From: an uncultured Eubacteriales bacterium
GTDB taxonomy: Bacteria; Bacillota; Clostridia; Oscillospirales; CAG-272
Direction: 5' to 3'
Assembly (NCBI GenBank): GCA_934481325.1
Contig: CAKSPL010000004.1
Span: 1-34,714, forward strand
Length of the DNA stretch: 34,714 nucleotides
Numbering within the stretch: position 1 is the stretch's first letter; every line of letters begins with the position of its first letter. This document shows positions 13,958 through 24,850 of the stretch, one piece after another. The translations under genes were made by a program, and so were the position numbers. The notes beneath the pieces are model-generated. The model did no database searches, was not told the DNA's origin, and saw nothing but the letters and a program-made list of their open reading frames with translations.

Positions 13958-16900
13958 TTACTCCGTGAGGCCGGGGATGTTGCAGTAGAGGAATACGAAA
14001 TAGTCCGTGGCGGTATAGGTTACGCCGTCGGAGCCGATGCCCGTTACCGTTACGGCAAGGCGGTAATTGGTCAGCTCCGCCCTCTCGTGATTCAGCGTAA
14101 GCAGAAATTCCCCGTCCAGCCGCCCGTCGGTCAGGGCAAAGGTGCCGGTGCCGTCGGTCAGCAGTCCTGCGGCGTCGGTCACGGCGGCAAAATCGCCCAT
14201 TTCTGCTTCCAGATATTCGTATTTCCCGGTGTCCCCGTTATAAACCTTTTTTAAGAGCGAGAACGACACGGTTGCGTTTTCCACCGTGACCTCGGGGATT
14301 GCGCTGAAATCCGCGGCAAGGCGGAAGGCAATTTTCCCGTTGTTGGTAAGGTCGGTGGGGTCTGCCAGGTTGATGCCGAGATATTTGCGGTCGGTGGGAA
14401 TCAGCGCAACCTTTGCGGGTGCCGCAAGCTCGGCATAGCACGGCTTTTCGCACTCCAGCTTTACCCCGCCGGTATAGTGATTGCGATCGCCGGACAGATA
14501 GAAATCATCCCGCAGGTAATACTGCCCGGTCGCGCCCGAAAACACCGCGTTGAACTCCCGCGCCGAAATCCCCGAAAAGTCAAGCGTGATGCGGATTTCC
14601 TCCGAATACAGGCGGGTGTCCGGGTTGGTTTTTTCCATTATATTGCCGACCCCGAACGGCACGGACGAGGCGGCGGCGGTCAGGCGGACGCTGTACAGCA
14701 CCTTTCCCGTGCCGTCGGTCAGGGTGACCAGCGTGCCCGCCGGGAGACTGACGGTATTCCGGTCAGCGTCCAGCATCCGGAACAGATGCGTGCCGAACAC
14801 CGAGCGGTTTTTCATTGCGGTATAGTACCCGTCGGAAAACGGTTTTTCCGTGGTGACGGTTGCCGTAAGCGTGCCGCCCTCTCCGTTGGAGAACACCGTA
14901 TCGCCCGTGTCCATCGAAACACTGCCGCCCTCCTCGTTCCACACCGAGATACGGCACAGGTTTTCGGTGGCTTCCACCACGATGTTGCGGTCGTTTTCCT
15001 CCACCTCGGCTTTGAGGTTGTACTGATAGGTGGAGCAGTTTTCCTCCACGGGAATCACCACCATCAGGTAGCGTTCCACCGCGGCGGCGGTAAACCCGCC
15101 CGATTCGTTTTCGTAAAGATGCCCCTCCTCATACACGCCGTTTGCCCGGATCGCCTCCAACAGCCGGGGAGAAAATCCGCCCCCGCTCACATCCGTCAGC
15201 CCGGTAAAGCGGAGATAGCAGGCACCGTTTTCGTCCTTCGGATCCTCCTCGGTCACGCCGGTATAGTAGCGGAAGCCGGCAGGCGAGACACTGTTGAGGT
15301 CTATCAGCACCACCGTAGTCCCCGCCGGGAAGGCTCTGCCGTTCCCCTTTCCGTCACCGAGTACCGAGTGAATCCGCTTGCCGAAGTTGAAGCCGTCGAT
15401 ATTCTCCACCGCGTCACTGTACGCGTACTCCACCAGGAACGAAAAGCTGCTGCCCATTGAAATGTCGATTTTGAACGCGGGACTGTCCAGAAACGCCCCC
15501 AGGCGGTAAATCTCACCCTCGATTGCCGCGATGTTGGTTTTTACGGTGAGAATCTGGGGGTAGTACACCAGTACCGTCACCGAATAGGTTTTGCCGTAAT
15601 TGCTCCCGTCATAGTCGGCACCGAAGGTGACGGTTAAAAGCGTAACGGTCTGCTTGTCGGCGGACAGCACGTCGTAAACGTCGGCGCGGAAGGTGCCGTT
15701 TTCATACAGAATGCTCCCCGCGCTCCCCTCCTGCAGGGTCAGTGCGCCGTCGTTTTCGATATTGTAACGCACCGCCGTAACCGACGCCACGTCAAACACC
15801 CCGGTCATTGCGGCAAAGCCGCCGCCCGTAATCAGGTTGAGCAACGCCGCCAGCGCGGCGTTGGCATCCCCGTTGACGGTAAACACCGGCAATTCCCCGT
15901 TTACGGCGAACGAAAACCCGCCCCCGCAAAGCGAAGCGTAACTGCCGAGATTCCGGAAATCGGGTGCGCCGGAATCGGATTTGACGGCATCCGCCCAACC
16001 GCCCCACCAGTCCAGCGCGTAGAGGTAATCGGGGGTAAAGACCCCGCCGGTTTTCGTGAGCGGGTCACCGGACGCAAAATCCGGTTCGGTTTTGCCGGAT
16101 ACCGTAACGTCGGCACCCATCGCGCGGAAGGCACCCTCTTTGGTCAGCGGTGCCTCGGTTCCGTACGCCTCAAAGTACTTTTCCGCCGCGCCGTAGGCGG
16201 CGTACAATACCGTACCCGTGCCGGAGATAAACTGTTTTTCCGGCGGGAGGTGTTCCCCCGTCGCGCTGATGCTCAGCGCAAAGATTTCAACCGTGCCGGC
16301 ATTGCGGTAGGCGATATGCCCCACGCCGGAGGCGTTCGCCTCTGCACACAATGCCGCCAGCCCCTCGGCGGTCATCAGGGTATCCGCGCGCACGGCGGCG
16401 GAGGAATAGCCGGCGTCGTTGTTGCGCATCAGCACGAAATAACCCCGCAGGGTTCCGTTTACGGTGTCGGCAAGGTAGCCAAGCCCCGTAGCTTTGCCCG
16501 CAAGACGAAGGACGTTGTCCCCGAAATACAGCCCGTCCGCCGACACGGTGCCGTCCGCCGCGTTCAGAAGCCCTGCGGCGGAATTGCCGCTGCCCTGAAT
16601 CAGATTTCCGAAAACATCCAGATTGGTGAGCGTGACCGCCCCGCCGTTTGATTTGGTAGCGGCAACGCCCGCCGCCCGGTTTGCCGAAATCACACAGCCC
16701 GAAAGCACGGCACCCTCCAGCGTCAGCGCGGCTTTCGGGAGATCCCCGAAAAAGCCGCCCGCCACCGGCACGCCGTTGTTGCCCGTGCCGAGGAGATACA
16801 GCAGGGACGCACCGCCCCCGATTTTGGTATCTTTTACGGAAAAGGCGACTGCGGCATTGCCGTTCCACGCCGTTACGCCGGCGGCACCCGACCTTCCGAT

Positions 16901-19900
16901 CAGATACAGCACCTTGTCGGTGGCGGCAAGGCGAAGCCCCTGCACCGTGAGTGCCGCGGTGCTTTCCGCCACCGCGCCGGCGGCGTTGTTGAAGCCGAAA
17001 ATCAGCCCGGTTGCCGCATCGGAGGTCACGGCGCAACCGTTTACGGTCACCGCGCCCGTGGTGCGCCCGATCAGCCCGCCCGCACTGCCGTTTGCGGTGA
17101 AGCCGGTGTTCTGAATCGAATACGCCGCCAGTGCCGCAATCGCATCGTACACCGTTCCCGAAACCGTGGGGTTTTCCCCGCTGTAAGAGAACGGGCTTTT
17201 GCCTTTTTCCCACGCGGTGCCGGAAAAGATCACGCACCCGTCCACCGTACAGTCCGTAATGGTGAGAATTGCCTGATTTTTGCCGATGAGCCCGCCGGAA
17301 AACGCGTTTGCGCTACCGGAATAGGTGCCGGCGGAGGAGAACAGCACCGCCGTGCGGGTAACCGAACAGTTTGCAAATGCGAGCGCGCGATTATTCATCA
17401 CAAGCCCGATCAGCCCGCCCGCGCTCTGATTGTAATAGTCGTTTTCTCTGTTTTCGACCGTCGAGGTGCAAAGTTCAATGACCGAATCGGTCACCGTGAC
17501 CCCGGAAATCGGCGTTTTGATATCGGCACTCAGGCGCAGAAAACTGAACAGCGCGCCTACGCTCTGCGTCCCCCGCACGGTCAGCCCCGAAACGGCACAG
17601 CCGGTCACGGTGCAGTTCTGATTGGCGTACGCCGCGCTTGCCACCAGCCCCGCCGCCCAACCGGGGGAAACGACCGTCAGGTTCCGCAGCCCCACGTTCA
17701 CGAAAGAGAGGTTTTTGGCGTAGCCCAAAAAACCGCCCACGCAGAAAAGGATACCATCATCGGAAAATTTCTTGTCCGCAGGGGTGAATTCTTTGACGTG
17801 ATAATAGGTTAAGGACATTGTGCCGGACAGCACGATATTGGAAAAAGTGATGCCTTTGCCATCGGATTTCCGTTCAAGCACGAGAGCCAGGTTTTTGAAG
17901 CCGTCCGCCTCAATCATATTGGCGTTGTAATACTGGCGGATATTCACGTTCATCACAATCTCGGTTGCGGGATTACCCTGTGCGTCGCTCGCCCCCGTGA
18001 TTGTTTTGATATTGTAGCAGTTGGTGCCGCCAAAGGGACTGCCAAACCCACGGAAGGCGTTGCCGTACACCCCGAGGTCATACACGCCTGCGGCAAGGGT
18101 GATACTCCACTCACAGGTGCGGAAATCCCGGATATCGGAGGCGGAGATGCCGAAATAGGTATGGAACAGGGATTTTCCGCCTGCCGACTCATCGTCGGTA
18201 TGTCTGCCTGCCGTGCCGCCCGCCTCGCCCGCGGGAAGCGTGCCGCCGACTGCCGAATAGTCCCCCCTGCGGGAAAGCGCACCGTTGCCGTACCCGATAT
18301 AGGAGGAATTGTACATCATCGCGCCGCCGTTCATCGCAAAGGAGAGCATCAGCAGCTCCTCTGCCGTGGCGGGCGAAAAATACAGATTGTTGCCGCTCAC
18401 GGTGATGGAGGATCCCGTGCCGTACCGGTCAAAAATCAGGTGCGGGACGGGATAGTTTTTATCGGTGTTGTCGTAAGACCGGTCGGCGTCGGTGGAGAAC
18501 GCATAGCCCACAATCACCTTGCCCACATAGGGGTTATAATAATAGTAATTTTCATAAGCCGAAAGCCCGCCGGGCATTGCAAAATCGCCGAGGCTCTCCA
18601 GCGTTACGCCGCCGCCCGAAATCAGCCCCACGTATCCGCCGAAAACCGACGCCGCCCGTCCGCAGGTCAGCCCCGCCACGCTGACCGAAACGTTTTCAAT
18701 CCGGTTGTCGCCCCCGAGAATCCAGCCGATGACCCCGCCGAAGTGCGGAACCAGCGTTTTGACCTCGGCAGAGGTTGCCGAGGGGCCGGAGGTGGAGGTT
18801 TTCAAACGGTTGCTCTCGTACCGCAGGAACACGTAATCCGAGGATTCCGTGGTGAAGGAAATGCCGGCATAGGAAAACTCGATGCCGTACACCGCACAGC
18901 CGTTTGCCACGTTGATAAAGCCGAAGCCGGTTTTGTCCACCCCGGTCTTGGCGGGAATCCGGATCACGGTTCTCACCGCGCCGCCGCAACCGGCAATCAC
19001 TCCGTGGAAGGGGTTGGTGGCAATCCCGATGCCGGTAAAGGTGTCGGGCAATTCCAGCTCAACCACGGAAATGCGGTAATACGCCCCGCGCAGATAAGCG
19101 AGCAGTTCCCCGGCGGTCAGCTGTGCGGTGCCGCCGGATTGCGTGAGATAGGAATTTGCCCCGTCTCCCTCGTAAAGCACGCTTTGCGTGTAATCAAGTG
19201 TCCCGTCCGCGTTTTTTGCGGGATAGAGAATCTTCCACCCGCCGGGGAACACCACGGTGGAGTCCGACGCGACCAGCCGGGCAAGGAACAACAGCTGATC
19301 GGGGCCCGAAATCAGATACGGGTTCCCGTAGGTTCCCCAGCCGCCGTCAAAGCCCGTGATTTTGCGGTTGACGCTAAGGCTTTCCCCGGTTGCCGTTTCG
19401 TACACGTACACCAGATAATCGGTGCCGAATTTTTCGTAAAGCGCGGTTGCCGCCGGGGATTCCGGAGAAACGAAGATTGCCGCGTCATAGTATTCGTACT
19501 GCTCGGCGTTGGTGTAAAGCTCCTTGCCGTAGGTGGCGTTGTGAAGGAACGCGGCACCGTCCGCCCCCCAGTCGTCGGTCGCGGTAAAGGTGTAAACGAA
19601 GGAGGAACCCGTGTTTTCCGCATAACGGATGGAGTCAAACAAGGTGGCGCGGGTGAAAATAGTGCGGTTGCCCGTTGTGGTAAGGCTTTCAAACACAACG
19701 GTTTTCAGCGTGACCGAAAGGTAAGAGGTGGTGCTGTCAATCCCGCCCTTGCCGATCAGCGAGCTGCCCGCCTTTTCCCCTGCGGCATAGAGAGAGGTCT
19801 TGTTTGCCGTGAGATAAGTGGCGGCGGTGTATTGCGAAATATTTTCGATTTCACAGCTGACGTAGCTGCCGATTTCACAGAGAAGCAACGGGCAGTAGCC

Positions 19901-22900
19901 GGAGGTGTCCGAAACCCGCACCCCCTCGAAAAACACGTCGGAAACCGTGACCGTTGCCCGGGAAACCGCCGTGCCGGAGGAGCCGGAAAGCCGCCCGCTG
20001 ACAAACACGCCCGAGCCGCCGGTGGGGGTTTTGTACACGGTGCCGGCGATGCGGATGTTGCCGAAAATCACATCGGTTTTGCCCTTATCCGTGGTGATGA
20101 TATCCGAAAAGATGCCGCACTGAAGCCCGCGCATCTGAGAAGGCACCGAGGTCAGATTTCTGCCGAAGGTGAGCAACCGCCCGCCGAACTTGAAGGTTAC
20201 GTTTTCCTTTTTGGCGGGATAGAAGCAAAGCCCGCTGACGTCAATATCGGCGTTAGCCCCCGTAATATCCGAAACGGGATTGGGATAGCTGTATGCCAGC
20301 ACCGCCGCGGAAAGCGATGCCGACGCATAATCGTAAAGGCTCCAATAAAGGAGGTCTGCGGCAGAGGACACCGTGGACGACGCCGCGTGATTTTCCAGCC
20401 CTGCCACGTTGAAATAATAGCGCGTATCGGCATTGGAGCCGTTGAACGCCGCGATTTTTTCAAACCACGCGGAATCCGCGGGGATTTCCCCGATTGCCGC
20501 ACCCGCGGTTTCCACCGTGACCACGCCACCCGCGGTGGCAATACCGTTGGTGGCAAAGCCGGACACGTTTCTGCCCGCAAAAAGGTCAAAGCCGGTTGCC
20601 GTAACCCCGTCAAAGGCGGAGGCGGCACAGCGCACGGTAACGATTGCCCCGGTGCCGTCCGCCAGCAGGCACCCGTTTTTCGTGCCGCCGGAGGAAAGCG
20701 TGCCGGAAAGCGAAAAGCCGCTCTCCAGCGTCAGCTTGCCGGTAAGGCGGTAAATCAGCCCCCCCAGCGTCCCCTTTCCTGCGTTGGTAACCGTGCCGGA
20801 AAAGGGGGAATCCAGAACGATGCGCACCAGGCGGAACTCCCGCCCGATCAGCCCGCCCGCAGAATGACCGTTCCCCGTGCCGGCGTTGACGGAAATGCGC
20901 ACGTTTTCGGCTTTGGTGCCGGTCATCGAAAGCTCTGTGTAGGAATCGGCGGAAAACTCCGCAAAGCAACCGCCCACGCGCGCGTCGGAAAAGTACGGCG
21001 TCTGCGTGATGACCGTGCTGACGGTATTGCCCTCAAACACGGCGCGCGTTGCCCCGCTGACCGCACCGGCGGCACCGCCGAGCCGGACGTAGGAATAGAA
21101 GGAGGAAAACCCGCCCGTGTGCAAAAGCTCTGCCGCAAGGGTACTGCCGGTAATCGAAAAATCCGCAGTTCTCATCTGCCCGAACAGCCCGCCGGCGTAC
21201 AGCCCGACATTATTGGCGGTAAAGCTGCCGCCGGACAGGCGGACGGTTACGGCGGTGGTGCAATCGCGCACCGTCACGTTGCCCACCGTACAGCCCGCAA
21301 GCCCGCCGAGAAAGACGTCGTCTCCCGCATTGGCAAGAAACGCAAAATCCCCCGCGAGATTGAGGTTTGTTACCGTTGCCCCCGAAAGCACGGGGAACGC
21401 GCCGAGATACCGGCGGGCGTTGCCCGTTGTGAGAACCCCCACGCTCTCGCCCTTCACGTTTTCGCCGATGGCAAGCGTCAGGGTAAAGCCGCCGCCGTTC
21501 AGGGTGCCGGAAAACGCGGTTTCCCCGTCTGCGCGCCCGAACTGTTCGATTCCGCTCCCCCGCAAATCGATATCCCCGGTCAGCGTAATCACGGCGGAAA
21601 GGAGATTGTTGAAATTGCCGGAGTTTATCCCGGATACGCCCGAAATAACCCCTTCGGTCAGCAGGGTGACGGCAAGCTTTGCCGCGTCCGCCGCCGAGGA
21701 AAGCACCGGTGCCGCCCCCAGCGTGCCGCCGGAAAAGCCCACCGTGTGCGCCGCCCCGTCAAAGGACAGGCACCCCAGCACCTCGTTGCGGATCAGCTGA
21801 CCGTAATTGCCCACGTCGTTGCCCGCCTGCACTGCCGAGCCGCCGAGGGTAAAGCCCGCGTCGGTAAACAGAAGCGAGTTTTCCTGCACGGCAACGAAAT
21901 GGTTGCGGCGGGGCGAGTTGTCGGTAATCGTACCCGACAGGCGCAGAATCGTTCCCGCGCCCGTAGCGGAAACTGCCACCGAGGCGGTGGCGTTCCGGTA
22001 AGTGACGGCTTCAATATCCATCACGGCACCGTCGGCACCGACGCCGACCAGGTCGCCGATTTGCGAGCCGAGCAGTGCCATCGTGTTCCGAACGGTGAGA
22101 TTTGCCGCCCGCAGGGCGGTATTTCCGCCGCAAAGACCCACCAGCCCCCCGAGGATGCCGGAAAAGCCGCCGTTTTCAAAGGTGTTGGTCAGCACCGCGC
22201 CTGCGGCGGTGCCTGACGCGCCTGCGATGCCGTCAAGCGTAACGCCGTTTGCCGCAAAGGAGCCGGTCAATCGCCCGATGACCCCGCCCGCCGTGCCCGC
22301 CGCCGTGGGGCGGTGGGTAAAGGTGCCGTCCGAGAGCCTCAGCGAAACCGGGGCGTTGAGCTCCAACAGCCCGAAATATCCGCCCGTCAGTTCCCCCGCA
22401 AGGGTCGCGGAGGCAACCGAAACGTTTTCAAAGGAAACGGCGGCGTCCGCCGTAAAACTGCCGATAAAACCGCCCGCGATACTGCCGACGCATCCGGCGT
22501 CCGAAAAGCTGCCGCCCGAGAGGGCAAACGCCCCGGACGGTGCCGCGCCCGCCCTGCCGACCGCCCCGCCCAGCATCGGGTTTTCCCCGGTGGCGGTAAA
22601 GCTGCCGTCCGTAATCGTGCAGGTTTTGCCGTCGGCAACCGTTACCGTGCCGTCGGATTCCCCGACGAGCCCCCCCGCCAGATTGCCGGTAACCGACGGG
22701 GCGGTGAGGGTAACCGCACTGCCGAAGGAAAGGACGGAGCCCGCCGTTCCTTTTCCCAGTGCCCCGCCGGCATAGGTGCCGGAAATCACCGGCGCACCGA
22801 GCGTCATCGTGCCGGGGACGGAAATCCGCCCCGCATTGCGCCCGAACAGCCCTGCGGCACCTGCCGTGCCGCCTGCGGCGGCTTGCCCGCCGAGGGTGTC

Positions 22901-23854
22901 GGTCTCTGCCGTGCGTTCCACGGTAAAGCCGCCGCGATTGGTGCCGACGAGAATCCCCGCGTCGCCGTCCGCCGCCGAAACCTTTGCGGCAAACGACCCC
23001 AGCGTTACCGAAACCGAGGCACTCTCCTCAATCACGCCGAAAAGCCCCCCGGCATTGCCCGCGGAGGCGGAAAGCACGTAAGCGTCCCCGGAGGGGAACG
23101 CGCGGGAAAGGTCCACCGAAACGGCACCCGTCCCGGTGGCGGATTTTACGGTTCCCGCCACGAAGCCGGCGGTCTTGGCGGCACTCACGCCCCCCTCTGC
23201 CTCTGCGGCAAAGCGGAACCCGCCGACATCCAGCGGTGTGCCGGCCTTTGTGATAACCAGCGTGTCACAAAGCGCAAACTGCCCGTCCGAGTGGACGCAG
23301 AGCGAAAGGGCTTCGTTCTCACTGCGGATACTTGCCTCGTTGGAAAGCACGTTGAACAGAACCGCGTAGGTCTCCATTTTGAGATAAGTGCTGTCCGCCG
23401 TGCTGCCCACCATCAGAAAACTGCCCCGGAACGGATACGCCGCACACCCGATGCCGAAAAAGCTGGTGTCCGAAACCGCTTTTTTGTTCTGCACCGTAAT
23501 CTGCAAAAGGAAGGTGTCTCTTGCCGCAATGCGGAAGGTATAGCCCGCAAAATCCGCAGAGCGCGACACCCGAGCCAGCGTAACGAAGCCCTGCGCGCCC
23601 GTGATGCTGTAGATCTTGCTTCCGACAGCCCCCTCGCGCACCAGTCCGTTTTCCTCGGTAAAATATCCGTCCACGGTATGATCGGCATCCAGCACCAGCC
23701 CGTAATCCGCCGGCTCCTCAATGGTATACGCCCGGAAAACGCCGAGCGACAGCACGAGAAGGACACTGGTCGCGATGATGCAAAGCGACAGTGCCAGCCC
23801 CGTGATTCTTTTCACGCCCCGTTTCGGTGTTTTGCCCGATTTTTCTTTTTTCAT
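13958..23854 (-). CDS. Giant exported beta-repeat (GLUG-like) surface protein, about 3,298 residues
   Basis: The N-terminus is basic (KKEKSGKTPKRGVKR) followed by a long hydrophobic stretch (ITGLALSLCIIATSVLLVLS), so it is exported or membrane-anchored by its head. The body is built of degenerate repeats with the pattern GG(L/F/Y/A)(I/V/F)G: for example GGLVGESDG, GGYFGLLE, GGVIGRLTG, GGLIGREF, GGYVGLISGG, GGFLGYAKN, GGLIGKNQ, GGLIGRTTG, at least 18 of them, as in GLUG-motif adhesins and right-handed beta-helices. Near the middle GGWGTYGNPYLISGPDQLLF matches the WGT-x-NPY-x-I-x-x-x-x-QL entry motif common in such proteins. The last 600 residues look like beta-sandwich domains. No LPxTG motif or other wall-sorting tail is seen; it ends NIPGLTE. 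ATG 23854 is preferred (GGGTGA six bases ahead); a GTG at 23863 adds three residues. Last gene of the riboswitch operon. Confidence 0.85.
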   Translation of the reverse strand: MKKEKSGKTPKRGVKRITGLALSLCIIATSVLLVLSLGVFRAYTIEEPADYGLVLDADHTVDGYFTEENGLVREGAVGSKIYSITGAQGFVTLARVSRSADFAGYTFRIAARDTFLLQITVQNKKAVSDTSFFGIGCAAYPFRGSFLMVGSTADSTYLKMETYAVLFNVLSNEASIRSENEALSLCVHSDGQFALCDTLVITKAGTPLDVGGFRFAAEAEGGVSAAKTAGFVAGTVKSATGTGAVSVDLSRAFPSGDAYVLSASAGNAGGLFGVIEESASVSVTLGSFAAKVSAADGDAGILVGTNRGGFTVERTAETDTLGGQAAAGGTAGAAGLFGRNAGRISVPGTMTLGAPVISGTYAGGALGKGTAGSVLSFGSAVTLTAPSVTGNLAGGLVGESDGTVTVADGKTCTITDGSFTATGENPMLGGAVGRAGAAPSGAFALSGGSFSDAGCVGSIAGGFIGSFTADAAVSFENVSVASATLAGELTGGYFGLLELNAPVSLRLSDGTFTHRPTAAGTAGGVIGRLTGSFAANGVTLDGIAGASGTAAGAVLTNTFENGGFSGILGGLVGLCGGNTALRAANLTVRNTMALLGSQIGDLVGVGADGAVMDIEAVTYRNATASVAVSATGAGTILRLSGTITDNSPRRNHFVAVQENSLLFTDAGFTLGGSAVQAGNDVGNYGQLIRNEVLGCLSFDGAAHTVGFSGGTLGAAPVLSSAADAAKLAVTLLTEGVISGVSGINSGNFNNLLSAVITLTGDIDLRGSGIEQFGRADGETAFSGTLNGGGFTLTLAIGENVKGESVGVLTTGNARRYLGAFPVLSGATVTNLNLAGDFAFLANAGDDVFLGGLAGCTVGNVTVRDCTTAVTVRLSGGSFTANNVGLYAGGLFGQMRTADFSITGSTLAAELLHTGGFSSFYSYVRLGGAAGAVSGATRAVFEGNTVSTVITQTPYFSDARVGGCFAEFSADSYTELSMTGTKAENVRISVNAGTGNGHSAGGLIGREFRLVRIVLDSPFSGTVTNAGKGTLGGLIYRLTGKLTLESGFSLSGTLSSGGTKNGCLLADGTGAIVTVRCAASAFDGVTATGFDLFAGRNVSGFATNGIATAGGVVTVETAGAAIGEIPADSAWFEKIAAFNGSNADTRYYFNVAGLENHAASSTVSSAADLLYWSLYDYASASLSAAVLAYSYPNPVSDITGANADIDVSGLCFYPAKKENVTFKFGGRLLTFGRNLTSVPSQMRGLQCGIFSDIITTDKGKTDVIFGNIRIAGTVYKTPTGGSGVFVSGRLSGSSGTAVSRATVTVSDVFFEGVRVSDTSGYCPLLLCEIGSYVSCEIENISQYTAATYLTANKTSLYAAGEKAGSSLIGKGGIDSTTSYLSVTLKTVVFESLTTTGNRTIFTRATLFDSIRYAENTGSSFVYTFTATDDWGADGAAFLHNATYGKELYTNAEQYEYYDAAIFVSPESPAATALYEKFGTDYLVYVYETATGESLSVNRKITGFDGGWGTYGNPYLISGPDQLLFLARLVASDSTVVFPGGWKILYPAKNADGTLDYTQSVLYEGDGANSYLTQSGGTAQLTAGELLAYLRGAYYRISVVELELPDTFTGIGIATNPFHGVIAGCGGAVRTVIRIPAKTGVDKTGFGFINVANGCAVYGIEFSYAGISFTTESSDYVFLRYESNRLKTSTSGPSATSAEVKTLVPHFGGVIGWILGGDNRIENVSVSVAGLTCGRAASVFGGYVGLISGGGVTLESLGDFAMPGGLSAYENYYYYNPYVGKVIVGYAFSTDADRSYDNTDKNYPVPHLIFDRYGTGSSITVSGNNLYFSPATAEELLMLSFAMNGGAMMYNSSYIGYGNGALSRRGDYSAVGGTLPAGEAGGTAGRHTDDESAGGKSLFHTYFGISASDIRDFRTCEWSITLAAGVYDLGVYGNAFRGFGSPFGGTNCYNIKTITGASDAQGNPATEIVMNVNIRQYYNANMIEADGFKNLALVLERKSDGKGITFSNIVLSGTMSLTYYHVKEFTPADKKFSDDGILFCVGGFLGYAKNLSFVNVGLRNLTVVSPGWAAGLVASAAYANQNCTVTGCAVSGLTVRGTQSVGALFSFLRLSADIKTPISGVTVTDSVIELCTSTVENRENDYYNQSAGGLIGLVMNNRALAFANCSVTRTAVLFSSAGTYSGSANAFSGGLIGKNQAILTITDCTVDGCVIFSGTAWEKGKSPFSYSGENPTVSGTVYDAIAALAAYSIQNTGFTANGSAGGLIGRTTGAVTVNGCAVTSDAATGLIFGFNNAAGAVAESTAALTVQGLRLAATDKVLYLIGRSGAAGVTAWNGNAAVAFSVKDTKIGGGASLLYLLGTGNNGVPVAGGFFGDLPKAALTLEGAVLSGCVISANRAAGVAATKSNGGAVTLTNLDVFGNLIQGSGNSAAGLLNAADGTVSADGLYFGDNVLRLAGKATGLGYLADTVNGTLRGYFVLMRNNDAGYSSAAVRADTLMTAEGLAALCAEANASGVGHIAYRNAGTVEIFALSISATGEHLPPEKQFISGTGTVLYAAYGAAEKYFEAYGTEAPLTKEGAFRAMGADVTVSGKTEPDFASGDPLTKTGGVFTPDYLYALDWWGGWADAVKSDSGAPDFRNLGSYASLCGGGFSFAVNGELPVFTVNGDANAALAALLNLITGGGFAAMTGVFDVASVTAVRYNIENDGALTLQEGSAGSILYENGTFRADVYDVLSADKQTVTLLTVTFGADYDGSNYGKTYSVTVLVYYPQILTVKTNIAAIEGEIYRLGAFLDSPAFKIDISMGSSFSFLVEYAYSDAVENIDGFNFGKRIHSVLGDGKGNGRAFPAGTTVVLIDLNSVSPAGFRYYTGVTEEDPKDENGACYLRFTGLTDVSGGGFSPRLLEAIRANGVYEEGHLYENESGGFTAAAVERYLMVVIPVEENCSTYQYNLKAEVEENDRNIVVEATENLCRISVWNEEGGSVSMDTGDTVFSNGEGGTLTATVTTEKPFSDGYYTAMKNRSVFGTHLFRMLDADRNTVSLPAGTLVTLTDGTGKVLYSVRLTAAASSVPFGVGNIMEKTNPDTRLYSEEIRITLDFSGISAREFNAVFSGATGQYYLRDDFYLSGDRNHYTGGVKLECEKPCYAELAAPAKVALIPTDRKYLGINLADPTDLTNNGKIAFRLAADFSAIPEVTVENATVSFSLLKKVYNGDTGKYEYLEAEMGDFAAVTDAAGLLTDGTGTFALTDGRLDGEFLLTLNHERAELTNYRLAVTVTGIGSDGVTYTATDYFVFLYCNIPGLTE

Positions 23855-23893
23855 TTTATTCACCCGTGCGATTTCTGAATTTCGGGGAGGCGT

Positions 23894-24850
23894 TTACTCC
23901 CCGTCGGTAATTCGGTCTACGCTGACAAAGCCCGCCAGCACCTCCCAGTCGATGGGGGTGCCGTCCTCCGTCGTTCCGCTCTCCCACACGTTGGTCTCCC
24001 CCGCCGGCAGATCCTGCACCCGAAAGAACACCAGACGAAGAAAGGAATCCGCCGTTTTGGGAAGCACGATGCAGGTATCGTACGGGGCATAGCCTTCCGG
24101 AGCCGCAGGCGTGACCCCGGCGGGCAGGGAGTGCGTTGCCACCGTCAGCTTGGAGGAATCCCACATCACCCGCAGCTTTTCGCCCGCGGGCGGTTCCCCC
24201 TGTACGGTAATCAGATAGGAAAACGCCGCATAATCGCCGATTTCGGCTCCCTGCGTATATTCAAATTCGGCACTTACCGAAAACGAATCCGAAAGCGACG
24301 GCACGATTCTTGCCCCCAGCGTCCTTGCCGAGAGGTACTTCGGCACCTCCGGCACCGCCAGCACGAAAATTTCCGGAAAACCGGTCAGCGCACCCGCGTC
24401 TGCCGCGTCAAAGCGCACGGTCATCGCCAGTGCCGAAGCCGCACCGCCCGCAAGCGTGGCGCGGAACACAGGCTCCGTGCCGCACGCGGTTGCGGTAATC
24501 CCGAAGGAGCCGCCCGCGTACTCCGCAAAGCAACTGCCGGTGCCTTCCTCCGCCCGCCACACGTACACCGCAAAGGTGACGTCAAACATATTGTATTCGC
24601 CCGTGGAAAGGCTGTAATTGAAAAACCGGATTGCCTTTTCTGCCCCCCCGGAGGCAACCGCGCCGTATTCCGCCCCGTCCGAGGAGGAAACCAGGGAAAG
24701 CACGTCGCTGGAAAAGTAATTCTGCCCGTTGACAAACACGTCCTTGAGCATCCCTTTGCCGTAATACGCCGCCCGAATCGTCACCGCGAAAAAGACCGCC
24801 GCAAGCAGGAATACCGACAGCACCGCCACCCATATTGCCTTCTTTTTCAT
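23894..24850 (-). CDS. Exported protein of the surface operon (third gene), unknown family
   Basis: A 318-residue protein with a classical signal sequence or anchor: MKKK then a hydrophobic stretch (IWVAVLSVFLLAAVFFAVTI) and a mature part starting near RAAYYGKGM. The rest is rich in Val, Ala, Ser, Gly and Thr, with alternating beta-strand-like patterns (FDVTFAVYVWRAEEG, FSVSAEFEYTQG) and one region, AFSYLITVQGEPPAGEKLRV, that resembles a small beta-sandwich domain with the following DSSKLTV. No family is recognised. Its ATG overlaps the stop of the gene before it (ATGA), so it is translationally coupled, and 39 bases separate it from the giant protein. The coupling suggests it is made together with the giant protein, as an assembly partner or minor subunit. 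That role is inference. Confidence 0.85.
   Translation of the reverse strand: MKKKAIWVAVLSVFLLAAVFFAVTIRAAYYGKGMLKDVFVNGQNYFSSDVLSLVSSSDGAEYGAVASGGAEKAIRFFNYSLSTGEYNMFDVTFAVYVWRAEEGTGSCFAEYAGGSFGITATACGTEPVFRATLAGGAASALAMTVRFDAADAGALTGFPEIFVLAVPEVPKYLSARTLGARIVPSLSDSFSVSAEFEYTQGAEIGDYAAFSYLITVQGEPPAGEKLRVMWDSSKLTVATHSLPAGVTPAAPEGYAPYDTCIVLPKTADSFLRLVFFRVQDLPAGETNVWESGTTEDGTPIDWEVLAGFVSVDRITDGE

Noticed and set aside
13958..14200. Sortase-type anchoring of the giant protein
   Set aside because: The C-terminus has no LPxTG-like motif, no hydrophobic helix and no basic tail.
18161..22216. A plus-strand open frame of over 1,300 codons opposite the giant surface gene
   Set aside because: It mirrors the GC-rich third-position pattern of the minus-strand gene, has no ribosome site or recognisable domain and is full of Arg, Gly, His and Ala as antisense shadows are.
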